Shown one piece after another: positions 33,710 through 42,830 of a stretch of 64,000 bases of DNA (positions within the stretch are counted from its first letter, which is position 1; each line of letters begins with the position of its first letter). The stretch spans positions 1 to 64,000 of the forward strand of contig CP116227.1 in NCBI GenBank assembly GCA_038184435.1, read 5' to 3'. Under the pieces are notes generated by a model, which worked only from the letters and a program-made list of their open reading frames with translations, had not been told where the DNA came from and made no database searches. Made by a program: the position numbers and the translations under genes. The stretch is from Nocardioides alkalitolerans (GTDB lineage Bacteria > Actinomycetota > Actinomycetes > Propionibacteriales > Nocardioidaceae).

Positions 33710-35184
33710 CCGCCACCGCTGAGACCGGGATCGACCAGACCTGGGTCCCCGACGTCCGCACCCTGCTCATCGGCGGGGAGATGGTCGAGCCCCGCGGCGA
33801 GCGCTGGGACGTCGTCAACCCGGCGACCGAGGAGGTCATCGCGACCGTCGGTGGCGCGAGCGCCGACCAGGTCGACGCGGCCGTCGCCGCCGCCCGGAAG
33901 GCGTTCCCCGCGTGGGCCGCGTTGTCCGGCGAGGAGCGCTCGCGCCACATCCACCGGTTCGCCGACGTGCTCGAGAAGGCCGCCGACCGCCTGCTGCCGT
34001 CGATCGTCAACGAGGTCGGCACGCCGGTCGCACTGGCGGAGTACCTGCAGGTCAAGATGGCCGTCGACGAGCACCTCCGGTGGGCCGCGGAGGCCGCGAA
34101 GGTCGACCGCACGGTGCACCTGGGCGGCTACGACAAGCCGCACCCGACCGAGAGCGACGTGGTCCACCAGCCCGTCGGGGTCGTCGCCGCCATCACCGGG
34201 TACAACTACCCGCTGAACCTGGCGATCTTCAAGTTCGGCGCGGCCCTCGCCGCCGGCTGCCCGGTCGTGCTGTTCCCCTCGCCCCGCACCCCGCTGACCA
34301 CCCTGCTCCTGGGCGAGCTCGCCCAGGAGGCGGGCCTGCCAGCCGGCGTCTTCAACGTCATCGTGGGCGGCACCGACGTCGGCGTGCAGCTCAGCTCGCA
34401 CCGCGGCGTCGACCGCGTCTCCTTCACGGGCTCCGACGGCGTCGGCGCCAAGATCATGGCGCAGGCGGCGGAGAACCTCGTGGGCGTCACGCTCGAGCTG
34501 GGCGGCAAGTCGCCGAGCATCGTCACCGACGACGTCGACGTGAAGAAGATCGCCGTCGAGATGCACCTGCGCTGGGCGCGCAACGGCGGCCAGGGCTGCG
34601 CCGCGCTCGCCCGCCTGCTCGTGCACCAGAGCCAGTACGACGAGTTCCTCGAGGCCGGCGCCTCGGCGTTCGACCAGATGGTCGTCGGCGACCCGTGGGA
34701 CCGGGCCACCAACATCGGCCCCATGATCCGTCCCGACCACCGGGCACGGGTGCAGGGCTTCATCGACGAGGCGGTCGCCCAAGGCGGCTCCAAGCTGCTC
34801 GAGGTCACCAAGCCGGTGCCGGAGAAGGGCTACTTCGTCAACCCGGTGCTGCTCGGCGACCTGCCCCACTCGGCGCGCGCCGTGCAGGAGGAGATCTTCG
34901 GTCCGGTGGCGGTCATCGTGCCGTTCAAGGACACCGAGGAGGCGATCCGCCTGGCCAACGACACGGCGTACGGCCTGGCCGCCAACGTGTGGTGCGACGA
35001 CCTCGTCGAGGCGCGCCGCATCGCCGAGCAGGTCCGCGCGGGCACCGTGTGGATCAACGGCGGCGGCGCGATGCGCCCCGACGCCCCCTTCGGTGGCTAC
35101 GGCCGCTCCGGTGTCGGCCGCGAGCTGGGCGAGTGGGGCATGAAGGAGTACCTCGAGGTCAAGCACATCCAGTGGAGGCTCTGA
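33706..35184 (+). CDS. Aldehyde dehydrogenase family protein
   Basis: 492 aa from the ATG at 33706, overlapping the MaoC stop. Asn167 (TGYNYP), FTGS (240-243), Glu264 (LELGGKSP) and Cys298 (GGQGCAAL) make a full catalytic set. The cofactor-ribose Lys of 'VVLKPS' is Phe190 (VVLFPSPRT), echoing the Leu in the AtuA-domain fusion at 10021; the two share this atypical feature and general sequence. It oxidises an aldehyde to acid with NAD(P), perhaps the aldehyde or semialdehyde released by the lyase step. One base separates it from the CoA-transferase gene. Confidence 0.88.
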   Translation: MTATAETGIDQTWVPDVRTLLIGGEMVEPRGERWDVVNPATEEVIATVGGASADQVDAAVAAARKAFPAWAALSGEERSRHIHRFADVLEKAADRLLPSIVNEVGTPVALAEYLQVKMAVDEHLRWAAEAAKVDRTVHLGGYDKPHPTESDVVHQPVGVVAAITGYNYPLNLAIFKFGAALAAGCPVVLFPSPRTPLTTLLLGELAQEAGLPAGVFNVIVGGTDVGVQLSSHRGVDRVSFTGSDGVGAKIMAQAAENLVGVTLELGGKSPSIVTDDVDVKKIAVEMHLRWARNGGQGCAALARLLVHQSQYDEFLEAGASAFDQMVVGDPWDRATNIGPMIRPDHRARVQGFIDEAVAQGGSKLLEVTKPVPEKGYFVNPVLLGDLPHSARAVQEEIFGPVAVIVPFKDTEEAIRLANDTAYGLAANVWCDDLVEARRIAEQVRAGTVWINGGGAMRPDAPFGGYGRSGVGRELGEWGMKEYLEVKHIQWRL

Positions 35185-35185
35185 C

Positions 35186-36394
35186 ATGACGGGCACCGTC
35201 GGACCGCTGGACGGCGTGCGCGTGCTGGAGCTCGGCTCCATGTACGCCGCACCCACCTGCGGCCGGATGCTCCGTGACTTCGGCGCGGACGTCGTGAAGG
35301 TCGAGGACCCCACGTCGGGCGACTACGCCCGGCAGTGGACGCCCATGAAGAACGGGCAGTCGATGGGCTTCGCCCGCATCAACGCCGGCAAGCGCTCGAT
35401 CGCGCTCGACATGCGCTCGGAGGAGGGCCGGGACGTCGTGCGCCGGCTCGCCGCGGAGGTCGACGTGGTCATCGAGTCGTTCCGCCCCGGCCGCATGGCC
35501 GAGTGGGGCCTCGGGTTCGACGTGCTCTCGGCCGCCAACCCCGGGCTGGTGCTCACCAGCGTCAGCGGCTTCGGCCAGACGGGTCCGTACTCCGGCAAGC
35601 CGGGCTTCGGCACCGTCGCCGAGACGGGCAGCGGCTTCGCGTACATCAACGGCTGGCCCCAGATGCCCCCGACCTCGCCGCCGTTCGGCTTCGCGGACTC
35701 GATCGCCGGGATCGCGGCGGCCATGGGCACGGCGATGTCGCTCTACCGCCGCTCGCGGACGGGTCAGGGCGACCACGTCGACATCGCGCTCTACGAGCCG
35801 CTGATGTTCATCATCGGCGACATGATCATCAACTACACGGGCACGGGCTTCGTGCAGGGCCGGGTCGGCAACGGCACCGGCTCGGCCTCGCCCCGCGGCG
35901 TCTACCAGGCGTCGGACGGCAAGTGGCTCTCCATCGCGGCGTCCAACCAGGGCATCGCGAAGCGGCTGTTCGCCGCCATGGGGCGCGCGGAGATGATCGA
36001 CGACCCGCGCTACGCCACCAACGAGGTGCGCATGCAACACAACGACGAGCTCCAGGAGATCGTGAAGGCATGGGTGGGGGAGCGGCCGCGGGCCGAGATC
36101 CTCGCCGACCTCGACAAGTTCGAGGTGGTCTGCTCGCAGGTCAACGACGCGAGCGACATCGTCGAGGACCCGCACTTCCTCGACCGCACCCTCGTCGAGC
36201 TCACCGGCTCGGAGGCGCTCGGCCGCGTGCTCACCCCCGGTCCGGTGCTGCACGTCGGCTCCTACGCGGGCCCGACGTACGACGGGGTGCCCGGCATCGG
36301 CGAGCACACCGGTGCGGTGCTCCGGGAGGTGCTCGGCCTCGACGGGGCCGAGGTCGACCGCCTGGTCGCCGCGGGCGTGGCGCGGCAGGGCTGA
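35186..36394 (+). CDS. CaiB/BaiF family (class III) CoA-transferase
   Basis: 402 aa. LDGVRVLELGSMYAAPTCGR, DFGADVVKVEDP, SFRPGRMAEWGLG, SGFGQTGPYSGKPGFGTVAE and Asp171 in FGFADSIAGI (the residue that forms the aspartyl-CoA anhydride) mark a true CoA-transferase rather than a racemase; the racemase-type His is absent. It moves CoA between acyl groups, saving ATP in activation of the pathway acid. It follows the aldehyde dehydrogenase directly, so that acid is the likely acceptor. Confidence 0.88.
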   Translation: MTGTVGPLDGVRVLELGSMYAAPTCGRMLRDFGADVVKVEDPTSGDYARQWTPMKNGQSMGFARINAGKRSIALDMRSEEGRDVVRRLAAEVDVVIESFRPGRMAEWGLGFDVLSAANPGLVLTSVSGFGQTGPYSGKPGFGTVAETGSGFAYINGWPQMPPTSPPFGFADSIAGIAAAMGTAMSLYRRSRTGQGDHVDIALYEPLMFIIGDMIINYTGTGFVQGRVGNGTGSASPRGVYQASDGKWLSIAASNQGIAKRLFAAMGRAEMIDDPRYATNEVRMQHNDELQEIVKAWVGERPRAEILADLDKFEVVCSQVNDASDIVEDPHFLDRTLVELTGSEALGRVLTPGPVLHVGSYAGPTYDGVPGIGEHTGAVLREVLGLDGAEVDRLVAAGVARQG

Positions 36395-36401
36395 GGCCGT
36401 C

Positions 36402-37235
36402 ATGGGCATGACGCTGACCGGCATCGAGGGCCGGGTCGCGCTCGTGACCGGGGCCGCGCGCGGCCAGGGCCGCGCCCACGCGGTGCGCCTGGCCCGCGAG
36501 GGCGCCGATGTCATCGTGGTCGACATCTGCGCGCAGATCGCCACGGTGCCCTACCCCCTCGCCACGCGCGAGGACCTCGACGAGACCGTGCGTCTCGTCG
36601 AGGCGGAGGGACGGCGTGCCCACGCCCTCGTCGTCGACGTGCGCGAGCTCGCCGACCTCGAGGCCGGCGTGGCCGCCGCCGTGGCGGAGCTGGGTCCGAT
36701 CGGCATCATCGTGGCCAACGCGGGCATCGCGCCGCTGGACGTCACCGAGCCCGACCCGGCCGCGGTCTGGCGCGACGTCATCGACGTCAACCTCACCGGG
36801 GTCTGGAACACCTGCCGGGCCGGCCTGCCGTCGATGGTGGAGGCCGGCGCCGGCGGGTCCGTCGTCATCACCAGCTCGACCTCCGGCATGCGGGGGAACC
36901 AGGGCGGCCTGGCGGCCGGCGACGCGTACGTCGCGGCGAAGCACGCGCTCGTGGGCCTGGCGCGCAACATCGCCAACCACCACGCGCCCGACATGATCCG
37001 CGCCAACACCGTGCACCCCACCGGTGTCGCGACGCCGATGATGGAGAACGAGGCCCTGGCCCGCCGCCACGCCGCCGACCCCGACCACGCGCAGGCGGTG
37101 ACGAACCTGCTGCCGGTGCAGATCCTGCAGCCCGACGACGTCAGCGACGCCGTCGTGTGGCTCTGCTCCGACCAGGCGCGCTACCTCACCGGCGTCGCGC
37201 TCCCGGTCGACGCCGGCTACCACGCGAAGGCCTGA
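36402..37235 (+). CDS. Mycofactocin-type SDR oxidoreductase
   Basis: 277 aa, ATG at 36402 (or 36408). TGAARGQGRAHAVRLA (16-31) followed by the insert VDICAQIATVPYPLA and TREDLDETVRLVEAEGRR is the signature of mycofactocin-coupled (carveol dehydrogenase-like) SDRs, in which NAD stays bound and is reoxidised through mycofactocin. The catalytic Tyr-x3-Lys is YVAAKHAL. It oxidises a secondary alcohol of a terpenoid- or steroid-like compound. Last gene of the run from 27592; a 76-base dyad follows it. Confidence 0.88.
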   Translation: MGMTLTGIEGRVALVTGAARGQGRAHAVRLAREGADVIVVDICAQIATVPYPLATREDLDETVRLVEAEGRRAHALVVDVRELADLEAGVAAAVAELGPIGIIVANAGIAPLDVTEPDPAAVWRDVIDVNLTGVWNTCRAGLPSMVEAGAGGSVVITSSTSGMRGNQGGLAAGDAYVAAKHALVGLARNIANHHAPDMIRANTVHPTGVATPMMENEALARRHAADPDHAQAVTNLLPVQILQPDDVSDAVVWLCSDQARYLTGVALPVDAGYHAKA

Positions 37236-37261
37236 TCGCTGGTCCTCACGTGCCGTCCGCC

Positions 37262-37337
37262 TCGTGTAACGCGGTGTCCGAGCTACTCCACACGTGGTCG
37301 ACCACCGCACAAGTGACACGAACACCGCGTTACACGA
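37262..37337. promoter_or_regulatory. 76-base hyphenated dyad with nested 12-base palindrome
   Basis: TCGTGTAACGCGGTGT (37262-37277) and ACACCGCGTTACACGA (37322-37337) are a perfect 16-base inverted repeat. GTGGTCGACCAC (37294-37305) is a perfect palindrome on exactly the same axis (37299.5). It could be a terminator for the upstream run, a cruciform or a two-site operator for the aldehyde dehydrogenase gene 61 bases downstream. No U tract. Confidence 0.7.
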
Positions 37338-37397
37338 CCGGAACCCCCGACCCCCGCACACCCGGAACCCACGACACGAGGAAGTGACCTGGACACC

Positions 37398-38846
37398 ATG
37401 AGCGACGCGACGAAGGTCTGGCACGACAAGCTGTTCATCGGCGGGAGGTGGGTCGAGCCGGGCTCGGACGCCCGCATCGACATCGTCTCCCCGAGCACCG
37501 AGGAGCACCTGGGCAGCGTCCCGGAGGCGCAGCCCGCCGACATCGACGCCGCGGTCGCCGCGGCGCGGAAGGCGTTCGACGACGGGCCGTGGCCACGGAT
37601 GAGCGCGGCGGAGCGAGCCGAGTACCTCGTGCGCGTCGGACAGGAGGTCCAGGCCCGGTACGACGAGATGGCCGCGTCCTTCAGCGCCGAGATCGGCGCT
37701 CCGCTGGCGGTGAGCCGCGCCTTCCACGACAACGCCAAGAAGATGTGGGACGACGCCTCCACGCTGCACGAGCGGGTGTCCTTCGAGGAGGAGCGCACGT
37801 GGGAGGACGGCGGCCACGGCGTCGTCGTGCGCGAGCCCGTCGGCGTGGTCGCCACGATCATCCCGTGGAACGGCCCGGTCGCGACCGCCTCGCTGAAGAT
37901 CGCGCCGGCGCTGGCCGCCGGGTGCACCGTCGTGCTGAAGCCCGCCCCCGAGGGCCCGATGAGCACGCTCATGCTGGCGGAGGCGCTGGAGGCCGCCGGC
38001 CTGCCCGAGGGCGTCATCTCGGTGCTGCCCGCGGGTCGGGAGACCGGCGAGCACCTCGTGAGCCACCCCGACGTCGACAAGGTGACCTTCACCGGCAGCA
38101 CGGCGGCCGGCAAGAAGATCATGAGCATCTGCGGCGAGCGCATCGCCCGCGTGACCCTCGAGCTCGGCGGCAAGTCGGCCGGGATCATCGCCGACGACAT
38201 CCCGCTCGACGAGGTGATCCCCAGCCTGGGCTTCGCGGGCATCATCAGCTCGGGGCAGGTCTGCGCCGCGATCACGCGCATCGTCGTCCCCCGGGAGCGC
38301 CAGCAGGAGCTGCTGGACGCGCTGGTGCCGATGTTCGAGAGCATCAAGGTGGGCGACCCGGCCGAGGAGGACACCGTCCTCGGCCCCCTCGCGGCGGAGC
38401 GCCAGCGCGACCGGGTGGAGGAGTACATCCGGATCGGCAAGGAGGAGGGCGCCCGCCTCGTCACCGGTGGTGGCCGCCCCGAGGGTCTCGACAAGGGCTT
38501 CTACGTGCAGCCCACGATCTTCGCCGACGTCGACAACAAGATGCGGATCGCTCAGGAGGAGATCTTCGGCCCCGTGGTCGTGGTCATCCCGTTCGACAGC
38601 GTGGACGAGGCCGTCGCGATCGCCAACGACTCGCCGTACGGGCTGTCCGGGGCGGTCTACGCGAAGGACGAGGAGCTGGCGCGGTCGATCGCCCGGCGGG
38701 TCCGCACCGGCCAGATCTCCATCAACTCGTGGGGCATGTGCGTCACCCAGCCGTTCGGCGGCTTCAAGCAGTCGGGCCTCGGGCGCGAGGGCAACGTCGA
38801 GGGCATCGCGCCCTACCTCGAGACGAAGCTGATCCAGTACGCGTGA
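37398..38846 (+). CDS. Aldehyde dehydrogenase
   Basis: 482 aa, ATG at 37398. Asn158 (IPWNGP), the cofactor Lys181 (VVLKPAPEG), FTGST (231-235), Glu255 (LELGGKS) and Cys289 (SGQVCAAI) are all canonical, unlike the two other aldehyde dehydrogenases in the window. NSWGMCVTQPFGGFKQSGLGRE lies near the end. It resembles geranial/betaine-aldehyde-type dehydrogenases; NAD(P)-linked oxidation of an aldehyde from the alcohol dehydrogenases nearby is likely. It is a single-gene unit between the 76-base dyad and a hairpin terminator. Confidence 0.9.
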   Translation: MSDATKVWHDKLFIGGRWVEPGSDARIDIVSPSTEEHLGSVPEAQPADIDAAVAAARKAFDDGPWPRMSAAERAEYLVRVGQEVQARYDEMAASFSAEIGAPLAVSRAFHDNAKKMWDDASTLHERVSFEEERTWEDGGHGVVVREPVGVVATIIPWNGPVATASLKIAPALAAGCTVVLKPAPEGPMSTLMLAEALEAAGLPEGVISVLPAGRETGEHLVSHPDVDKVTFTGSTAAGKKIMSICGERIARVTLELGGKSAGIIADDIPLDEVIPSLGFAGIISSGQVCAAITRIVVPRERQQELLDALVPMFESIKVGDPAEEDTVLGPLAAERQRDRVEEYIRIGKEEGARLVTGGGRPEGLDKGFYVQPTIFADVDNKMRIAQEEIFGPVVVVIPFDSVDEAVAIANDSPYGLSGAVYAKDEELARSIARRVRTGQISINSWGMCVTQPFGGFKQSGLGREGNVEGIAPYLETKLIQYA

Positions 38847-38876
38847 GACCGCGGGCGCCCTGCCCGTCCCACCCCT

Positions 38877-38907
38877 CGGGCGGTGGTCCCTCCGGGGCCA
38901 CCGCCCG
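38877..38907 (+). terminator. Hairpin terminator
   Basis: CGGGCGGTGG (38877-38886) pairs perfectly with CCACCGCCCG (38898-38907), 31 bases after the aldehyde dehydrogenase stop. GC-rich, no U tract. Confidence 0.6.
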
Positions 38908-38949
38908 CGGCGTACCTGCGGGAAGGCGTGACCCGCGTCACGGCAATCA

Positions 38950-38978
38950 TTGCTAATCAAACATACGGTTGGTAGCCT
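38950..38978 (+). promoter_or_regulatory. Promoter with TetR-type operator in the spacer
   Basis: TTGCTA (38950-38955), a 17-base spacer and TAGCCT (38973-38978). The spacer contains CATACGGTTGG (38962-38972), the complement of CCAACCGTATG, which shares the CCAACCG half of the operator core seen at 44654 and 61663. Confidence 0.55.
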
Positions 38979-39004
38979 CCGGTCATCCCCAGCAAGGAGG
39001 CCCG

Positions 39005-39913
39005 ATGGGTGTTCTGGACGACCGAGTCGTCGTCGTGACCGGGGCCGGCCGAGGTCTCGGCCGTGCCCACGCACTGCTTCTGGCGCAGGAGGGCGCGCGG
39101 GTCGTGGTCAACGACCTGGGCGCGGACCTCGACGGACGCGGCGCCGCCGGATCGCCCGCCCACGACGTCGTGGAGGAGATCCGCGCGGCGGGCGGCGAGG
39201 CCGTCGCCGACGGCTCCGACGTGGCCGGTGCCGCCGGCGCAGCGGCGCTCGTCGAGGTCGCGGTGCGCACGTGGGGCCGCCTCGACGCGGTCGTCAACAA
39301 CGCCGGCATCCTCCGCGACGCGCCGCTGGCGCGACTGGACGAGCAGGACTGGGACGCCGTCGTGCGGGTCCACCTGCGCGGCCACTACGCCGTCACCCGC
39401 GCCGCCGTCGACCACTGGCGACCGCGGGCCAAGGGCGGCGAGGACGTGCGCGCCGCGATCGTCAACACCGTGTCGGCCTCCGGCACGACGCACGTGCTGC
39501 CGGGACAGTCGGCGTACGCCGCGGCGAAGGCCGGCATCGCCGCCCTCACCCTGGTCGCGGCCGCCGAGCTGGGCCGGATCGGCGTGCGGGTCAACGCCGT
39601 CGCGCCGGGTGCGCGGACCCGGATGACGTCGTCCACGCCGGGAGCCGTCGGCGAGCTGATGGCGCAGCCCGTGGCCCCCGGGGAGATCGACGTCTTCGAC
39701 CCCGCCCAGGCCTCCCCGCTCGTCGCGCACCTCGTGGCCGCGTCGACGGACGTGACCGGCCGGGTCTTCGCCGTGCGGGGTGGGGCGGTGGAGGAGCTCG
39801 TGCCGTGGCAGGTCAGCCGGGACTGGGGCCTCGCCAGCACGCAGGACTGGACCGTCGGGGCCGTCGCCGACGGCTTCCGGCAGCAGGACGCACGGGCCGG
39901 GGTGGCCTCGTGA
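39005..39913 (+). CDS. SDR-family (3R)-hydroxyacyl-CoA dehydrogenase-like
   Basis: 302 aa, ATG at 39005 with AAGGAGG upstream. TGAGRGLGRAHALLLAQEG (about 12-30) followed by VVVNDLGADLDGRG, NNAGILRDAPL and YAAAKAGIAALT is the pattern of the dehydrogenase part of multifunctional enzyme type 2 (17-beta-HSD4). The C-terminal 60 residues, ending VPWQVSRDW region, extend beyond a minimal SDR, also as in that group. It would oxidise a 3R-hydroxyacyl-CoA or a steroid/terpenoid alcohol. First gene of a three-gene unit under a putative TetR operator. Confidence 0.83.
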   Translation: MGVLDDRVVVVTGAGRGLGRAHALLLAQEGARVVVNDLGADLDGRGAAGSPAHDVVEEIRAAGGEAVADGSDVAGAAGAAALVEVAVRTWGRLDAVVNNAGILRDAPLARLDEQDWDAVVRVHLRGHYAVTRAAVDHWRPRAKGGEDVRAAIVNTVSASGTTHVLPGQSAYAAAKAGIAALTLVAAAELGRIGVRVNAVAPGARTRMTSSTPGAVGELMAQPVAPGEIDVFDPAQASPLVAHLVAASTDVTGRVFAVRGGAVEELVPWQVSRDWGLASTQDWTVGAVADGFRQQDARAGVAS

Positions 39914-39962
39914 CGGAGCAGCGGACCGCCGGACCGACCGGCGCGCGGAGTAGGAGCGACCG

Positions 39963-41753
39963 ATGACCACCCTCGCCCGCACGGAGGAGCCCTTCGAGGT
40001 GCTCGACCGCCCCGGCACCCTCCTCGACGCACTCGAGCGCACCGTCGCGCTGCGTGCCCACCGCACGGCCGTGCGCAGCCACGACGGCCGGATCTCCTGG
40101 ACCTGGGCTGAGCTCGCCGAACGGGTCGCCGCCGCCGCAGCCGGCTTCCGTGCCGCCGGCGTGCAGCCCGGTGACAAGGTGGCGCTGCTGCTGCGCAACC
40201 GGCCGGAGTTCTACGTCGTCGACCTCGCGCTGGTGCGGGTCGGTGCCGTGCCGTTCTCCCTCTACGCCTCGTCGTCGGCGGAGCAGCACGGCTACGCGCT
40301 GGCCGACTCCGGTGCGGTCGGCGTGGTGGCCGAGCCGGTGCTGCAGGCCGGGCTCCTGTCCGGTGTCGACCTCCCCGCGCTGCGGGTGCAGCTCGAGGAG
40401 GAGCCGGCGCCCGGGTGGCGCCTGCTCGACGACGTCGTCGCGGGTGGACGCGGCACCTCGCTCGACGACCTCCCGCGCCCGGAGGCCGACGACGTCGCCA
40501 CGATGATCTACACCTCCGGCACGACGGGAGCGCCCAAGGGCGTGCTGCTGTCGCACCGCAACCTGCTCACGTGTGCGGAGGCCACCCTCGTCACGCAGGG
40601 CATCCCGGCGGGCACCGTGACCGTCTCCTGGCTGCCGTCGGCACACGTCGGCGACCGGCTCGGCGGCTACGCCCTCCCGCTCTACCAGGGGCTGGAGGTC
40701 GTCACCCTCGACGACCCGCGGCAGGTGGTGGCGGCGATCGTGGACATCCGTCCGGGCTACTTCTACGGCCCGCCGCGCATCTTCGAGAAGCTGCGCGCGT
40801 CGTTCGACGCGTGGGTGCTCGGCCTCGACGCGGACCATGCCGCCGCCGTACGGGCCGCGCTGGCGCGCGGGACCGAGCGGGTGGAGATCGAGCAGGCGGG
40901 CGGTACGCCGCCGGGCGAGCTGGTCGCGGCGACGCGGGAGGACCGGGAGCGGCTCTACCGGCCGTGGCTGGAGTCGGTCGGTCTCGACCGGCTGCGCACC
41001 TGCGTCGTCGCGACCGCGCCCAACCCCGGGCCGCTGATGGGGTTCTTCCACGCGCTGGGGGTGCCGATGGGTGAGGCGTACGGGATGACCGAGTCCGGCG
41101 GCGGTGGCACGGCGGCGACGCCGGGCGCCATCCGGATCGGCACCGTCGGGCAGGTCAGCACCCACATGGAGCTGCGCGTCGAGCCCGACGGCGAGGTGCT
41201 GCTGCGCGGGCCGCAGGTGATGATCGGCTACCACGGCCGCCCCGAGGCGACCGCCGCGGCGATCGACGCCGACGGCTGGCTGCACACCGGTGACCTCGGC
41301 AGCCTCGACGCCGACGGCTACCTCACGATCAGCGGCCGGAAGAAGGAGCTGATCATCAGCTCCACCGGCAAGAACATCTCCCCGGTGACGGTGGAGTCGG
41401 CGATCCTCACGGCCAGCCCGTTCATCGGGCAGATGTGCTGCATGGGCGACGGTCGGCCCTACAACGTGGCGCTCGTGGTGCTCGACGTGGAGTACGTCCG
41501 CCAGTGGGCGAAGGGCAACGGCCTGGGGGACGCGACGCTGGAGGAGCTCAGCCGCGACCCGCGGGTGCTCGTCGAGGTCGAGGCCGGGATCGCCGCGGGC
41601 AACGCGCGGCTCAACCGTCCCGAGCAGGTGAAGCGGTTCCGGGTGGTGCCGCAGGAGTGGTTGCCCGGGCGAGAGCTCACGCCGACGTCGAAGATGCGGC
41701 GGTCCGTCATCGCGACGACGTACGCCGAGCTCGTCGAGGAGATGTACGCATGA
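39963..41753 (+). CDS. Long-chain acyl-CoA synthetase (AMP-forming)
   Basis: 596 aa, the longer FadD15/FAA1-type ligase; AGGAG precedes the ATG. The P-loop is YTSGTTGAPKG (about residue 181), then WLPSAHVGDRLGGYALPLYQG, EAYGMTESGGG, LHTGDLGSLDADGYL, GRKKELIISSTGKNISPVTVE and the C-terminal ELTPTSKMRRSVI. Long-form ligases of this type usually activate long or bulky acids. It overlaps the crotonase by four bases. Confidence 0.9.
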   Translation: MTTLARTEEPFEVLDRPGTLLDALERTVALRAHRTAVRSHDGRISWTWAELAERVAAAAAGFRAAGVQPGDKVALLLRNRPEFYVVDLALVRVGAVPFSLYASSSAEQHGYALADSGAVGVVAEPVLQAGLLSGVDLPALRVQLEEEPAPGWRLLDDVVAGGRGTSLDDLPRPEADDVATMIYTSGTTGAPKGVLLSHRNLLTCAEATLVTQGIPAGTVTVSWLPSAHVGDRLGGYALPLYQGLEVVTLDDPRQVVAAIVDIRPGYFYGPPRIFEKLRASFDAWVLGLDADHAAAVRAALARGTERVEIEQAGGTPPGELVAATREDRERLYRPWLESVGLDRLRTCVVATAPNPGPLMGFFHALGVPMGEAYGMTESGGGGTAATPGAIRIGTVGQVSTHMELRVEPDGEVLLRGPQVMIGYHGRPEATAAAIDADGWLHTGDLGSLDADGYLTISGRKKELIISSTGKNISPVTVESAILTASPFIGQMCCMGDGRPYNVALVVLDVEYVRQWAKGNGLGDATLEELSRDPRVLVEVEAGIAAGNARLNRPEQVKRFRVVPQEWLPGRELTPTSKMRRSVIATTYAELVEEMYA

Positions 41754-42631
41754 GCGCCCCCACCGTCCAGGTCCCGGAGCAGGTCGGTCCGGTCGAGCCG
41801 GCCGACCCCGTGCTGCTCGAGGTCGCCGACGGCGTCGCCGTGCTGACGCTCAACCGGCCGCACCGGCTCAACGCGGTCGACAACCGGCTGATGGCGCGCT
41901 TCCTCGAGCGGCTCGACGAGGCCGCCGACCGCGAGGACGTGCGCGTCGTCGTGGTGACGGGTGCCGGCCGCGGCTTCTGCGCGGGGGCGGACCTCGAGGT
42001 GCTCGGCGACCTCGGGACGGGGGAGCAGCAGGTCGCCATGCCCGGCATGGCCTACCTTCGCGCGCGCACCATCCCCAAGCCGGTGGTCGCCGCCGTCAAC
42101 GGCGCCTGCGCCGGCCTGGGGCTCGTCATCGCGCTGACCTGCGACCTGCGGTTCTCGACGCCGACGGCGAAGTTCGGGACCGGGTTCGCCCGCATCGGCC
42201 TCGTCGCGGAGCAGGGCCTCGCGTGGCTGCTGCCGCGCCTCGTCGGACCCGGGCCGGCGATGGACCTCCTGCTGAGCGCGCGGCTCGTCGACGGTGAGGA
42301 GGCACGGGCGATGGGCCTCGTCGACCGGCTGCACGCCCCCGAGGAGCTGCTGCGGGCGACGCTCGACTACGCCCGCGCCCTCGCGGCCGGCAGCTCGCCC
42401 GTGTCGATGGGCGTCATCAAGTGGCAGGTGCAGCGCAGCCTGGAGACCAGCCTCGAGCAGGCCATGGACGACGCGGACCCCCTGACGCGGGCATCCCTCG
42501 TCGGCCGGGACTTCGTCGACGTCGGCTCACGGCTACGGGCGCGCGAGATGCCGTCGTACGAGCCCCTGCCCGCCGGCTCGCCCCGCCTCGGCGACGAGCC
42601 CCCCGTCGGGTTGATCCCCCCGGCGGTGTGA
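41750..42631 (+). CDS. Crotonase-family enzyme, isomerase-like
   Basis: 293 aa. GRGFCAGADLEVLGD forms the oxyanion hole, but the first hydratase Glu (GGGxE) is replaced (AGLGLVIAL), while FARIGLVAEQGLAWLLPRLVG carries an acid, as in PaaG/dienoyl-CoA isomerase-type members. Double-bond isomerisation or another single-acid reaction is therefore more likely than plain hydration. The C-terminal ~30 residues are Pro-rich. Last gene of the 39005 unit; ends at palindromic element B. Confidence 0.8.
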   Translation: MSAPTVQVPEQVGPVEPADPVLLEVADGVAVLTLNRPHRLNAVDNRLMARFLERLDEAADREDVRVVVVTGAGRGFCAGADLEVLGDLGTGEQQVAMPGMAYLRARTIPKPVVAAVNGACAGLGLVIALTCDLRFSTPTAKFGTGFARIGLVAEQGLAWLLPRLVGPGPAMDLLLSARLVDGEEARAMGLVDRLHAPEELLRATLDYARALAAGSSPVSMGVIKWQVQRSLETSLEQAMDDADPLTRASLVGRDFVDVGSRLRAREMPSYEPLPAGSPRLGDEPPVGLIPPAV

Positions 42632-42640
42632 AGCCCGGGC

Positions 42641-42713
42641 GCGGTCGGTTCCCCGGCTGACCGGGGAACCGACCGCTTTGACCATCAATCTTCATGGTCA
42701 AAGCGGTCGGTTC
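42641..42713. repeat. Palindromic element B
   Basis: GCGGTCGGTTCCCCGG (42641-42656), loop CTGA and matching arm 42661-42676, then TTTGACCATCAA/TTCATGGTCAAA (42677-42702) and a free arm GCGGTCGGTTC (42703-42713) that could alternatively pair with GAACCGACCGC at 42666-42676. The third hairpin of element A is truncated here. Confidence 0.8.
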
Positions 42714-42830
42714 GGTGCGCGTCCGATCCCGCAAGGTCCCCTGGGTCAGTGGTGGACGGGGCGCGTAGCCGAGCGGCCTGAGGATGACGGCCGGGCCTCT
42801 CCGCGCCGTACCGACGATGGTTGAAGCACC
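42714..42830. other. Intergenic spacer between palindromic elements B and C
   Basis: 117 bases with no credible open frame. GCGCGTAGCCGAGCGGCC (42759-42776) resembles the 5' half of a class II tRNA, but no acceptor partner or proper T arm follows. I see no other structure. Confidence 0.5.

Noticed and set aside
36231..39074. Long minus-strand open frame over the SDR and aldehyde dehydrogenase
   Set aside because: No domain, biased Arg/Asp/His composition, and it runs through the 76-base dyad; the plus-strand genes have full catalytic motifs.
42757..42829. tRNA-like stretch (GCGCGTAGCCGAGCGGCC... GGTTGAAGCACC)
   Set aside because: The first ~20 bases resemble a class II tRNA D arm, but there is no complementary acceptor end, the anticodon loop would be 13 bases and the T arm lacks the TTCRA core. 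At most a decayed remnant.
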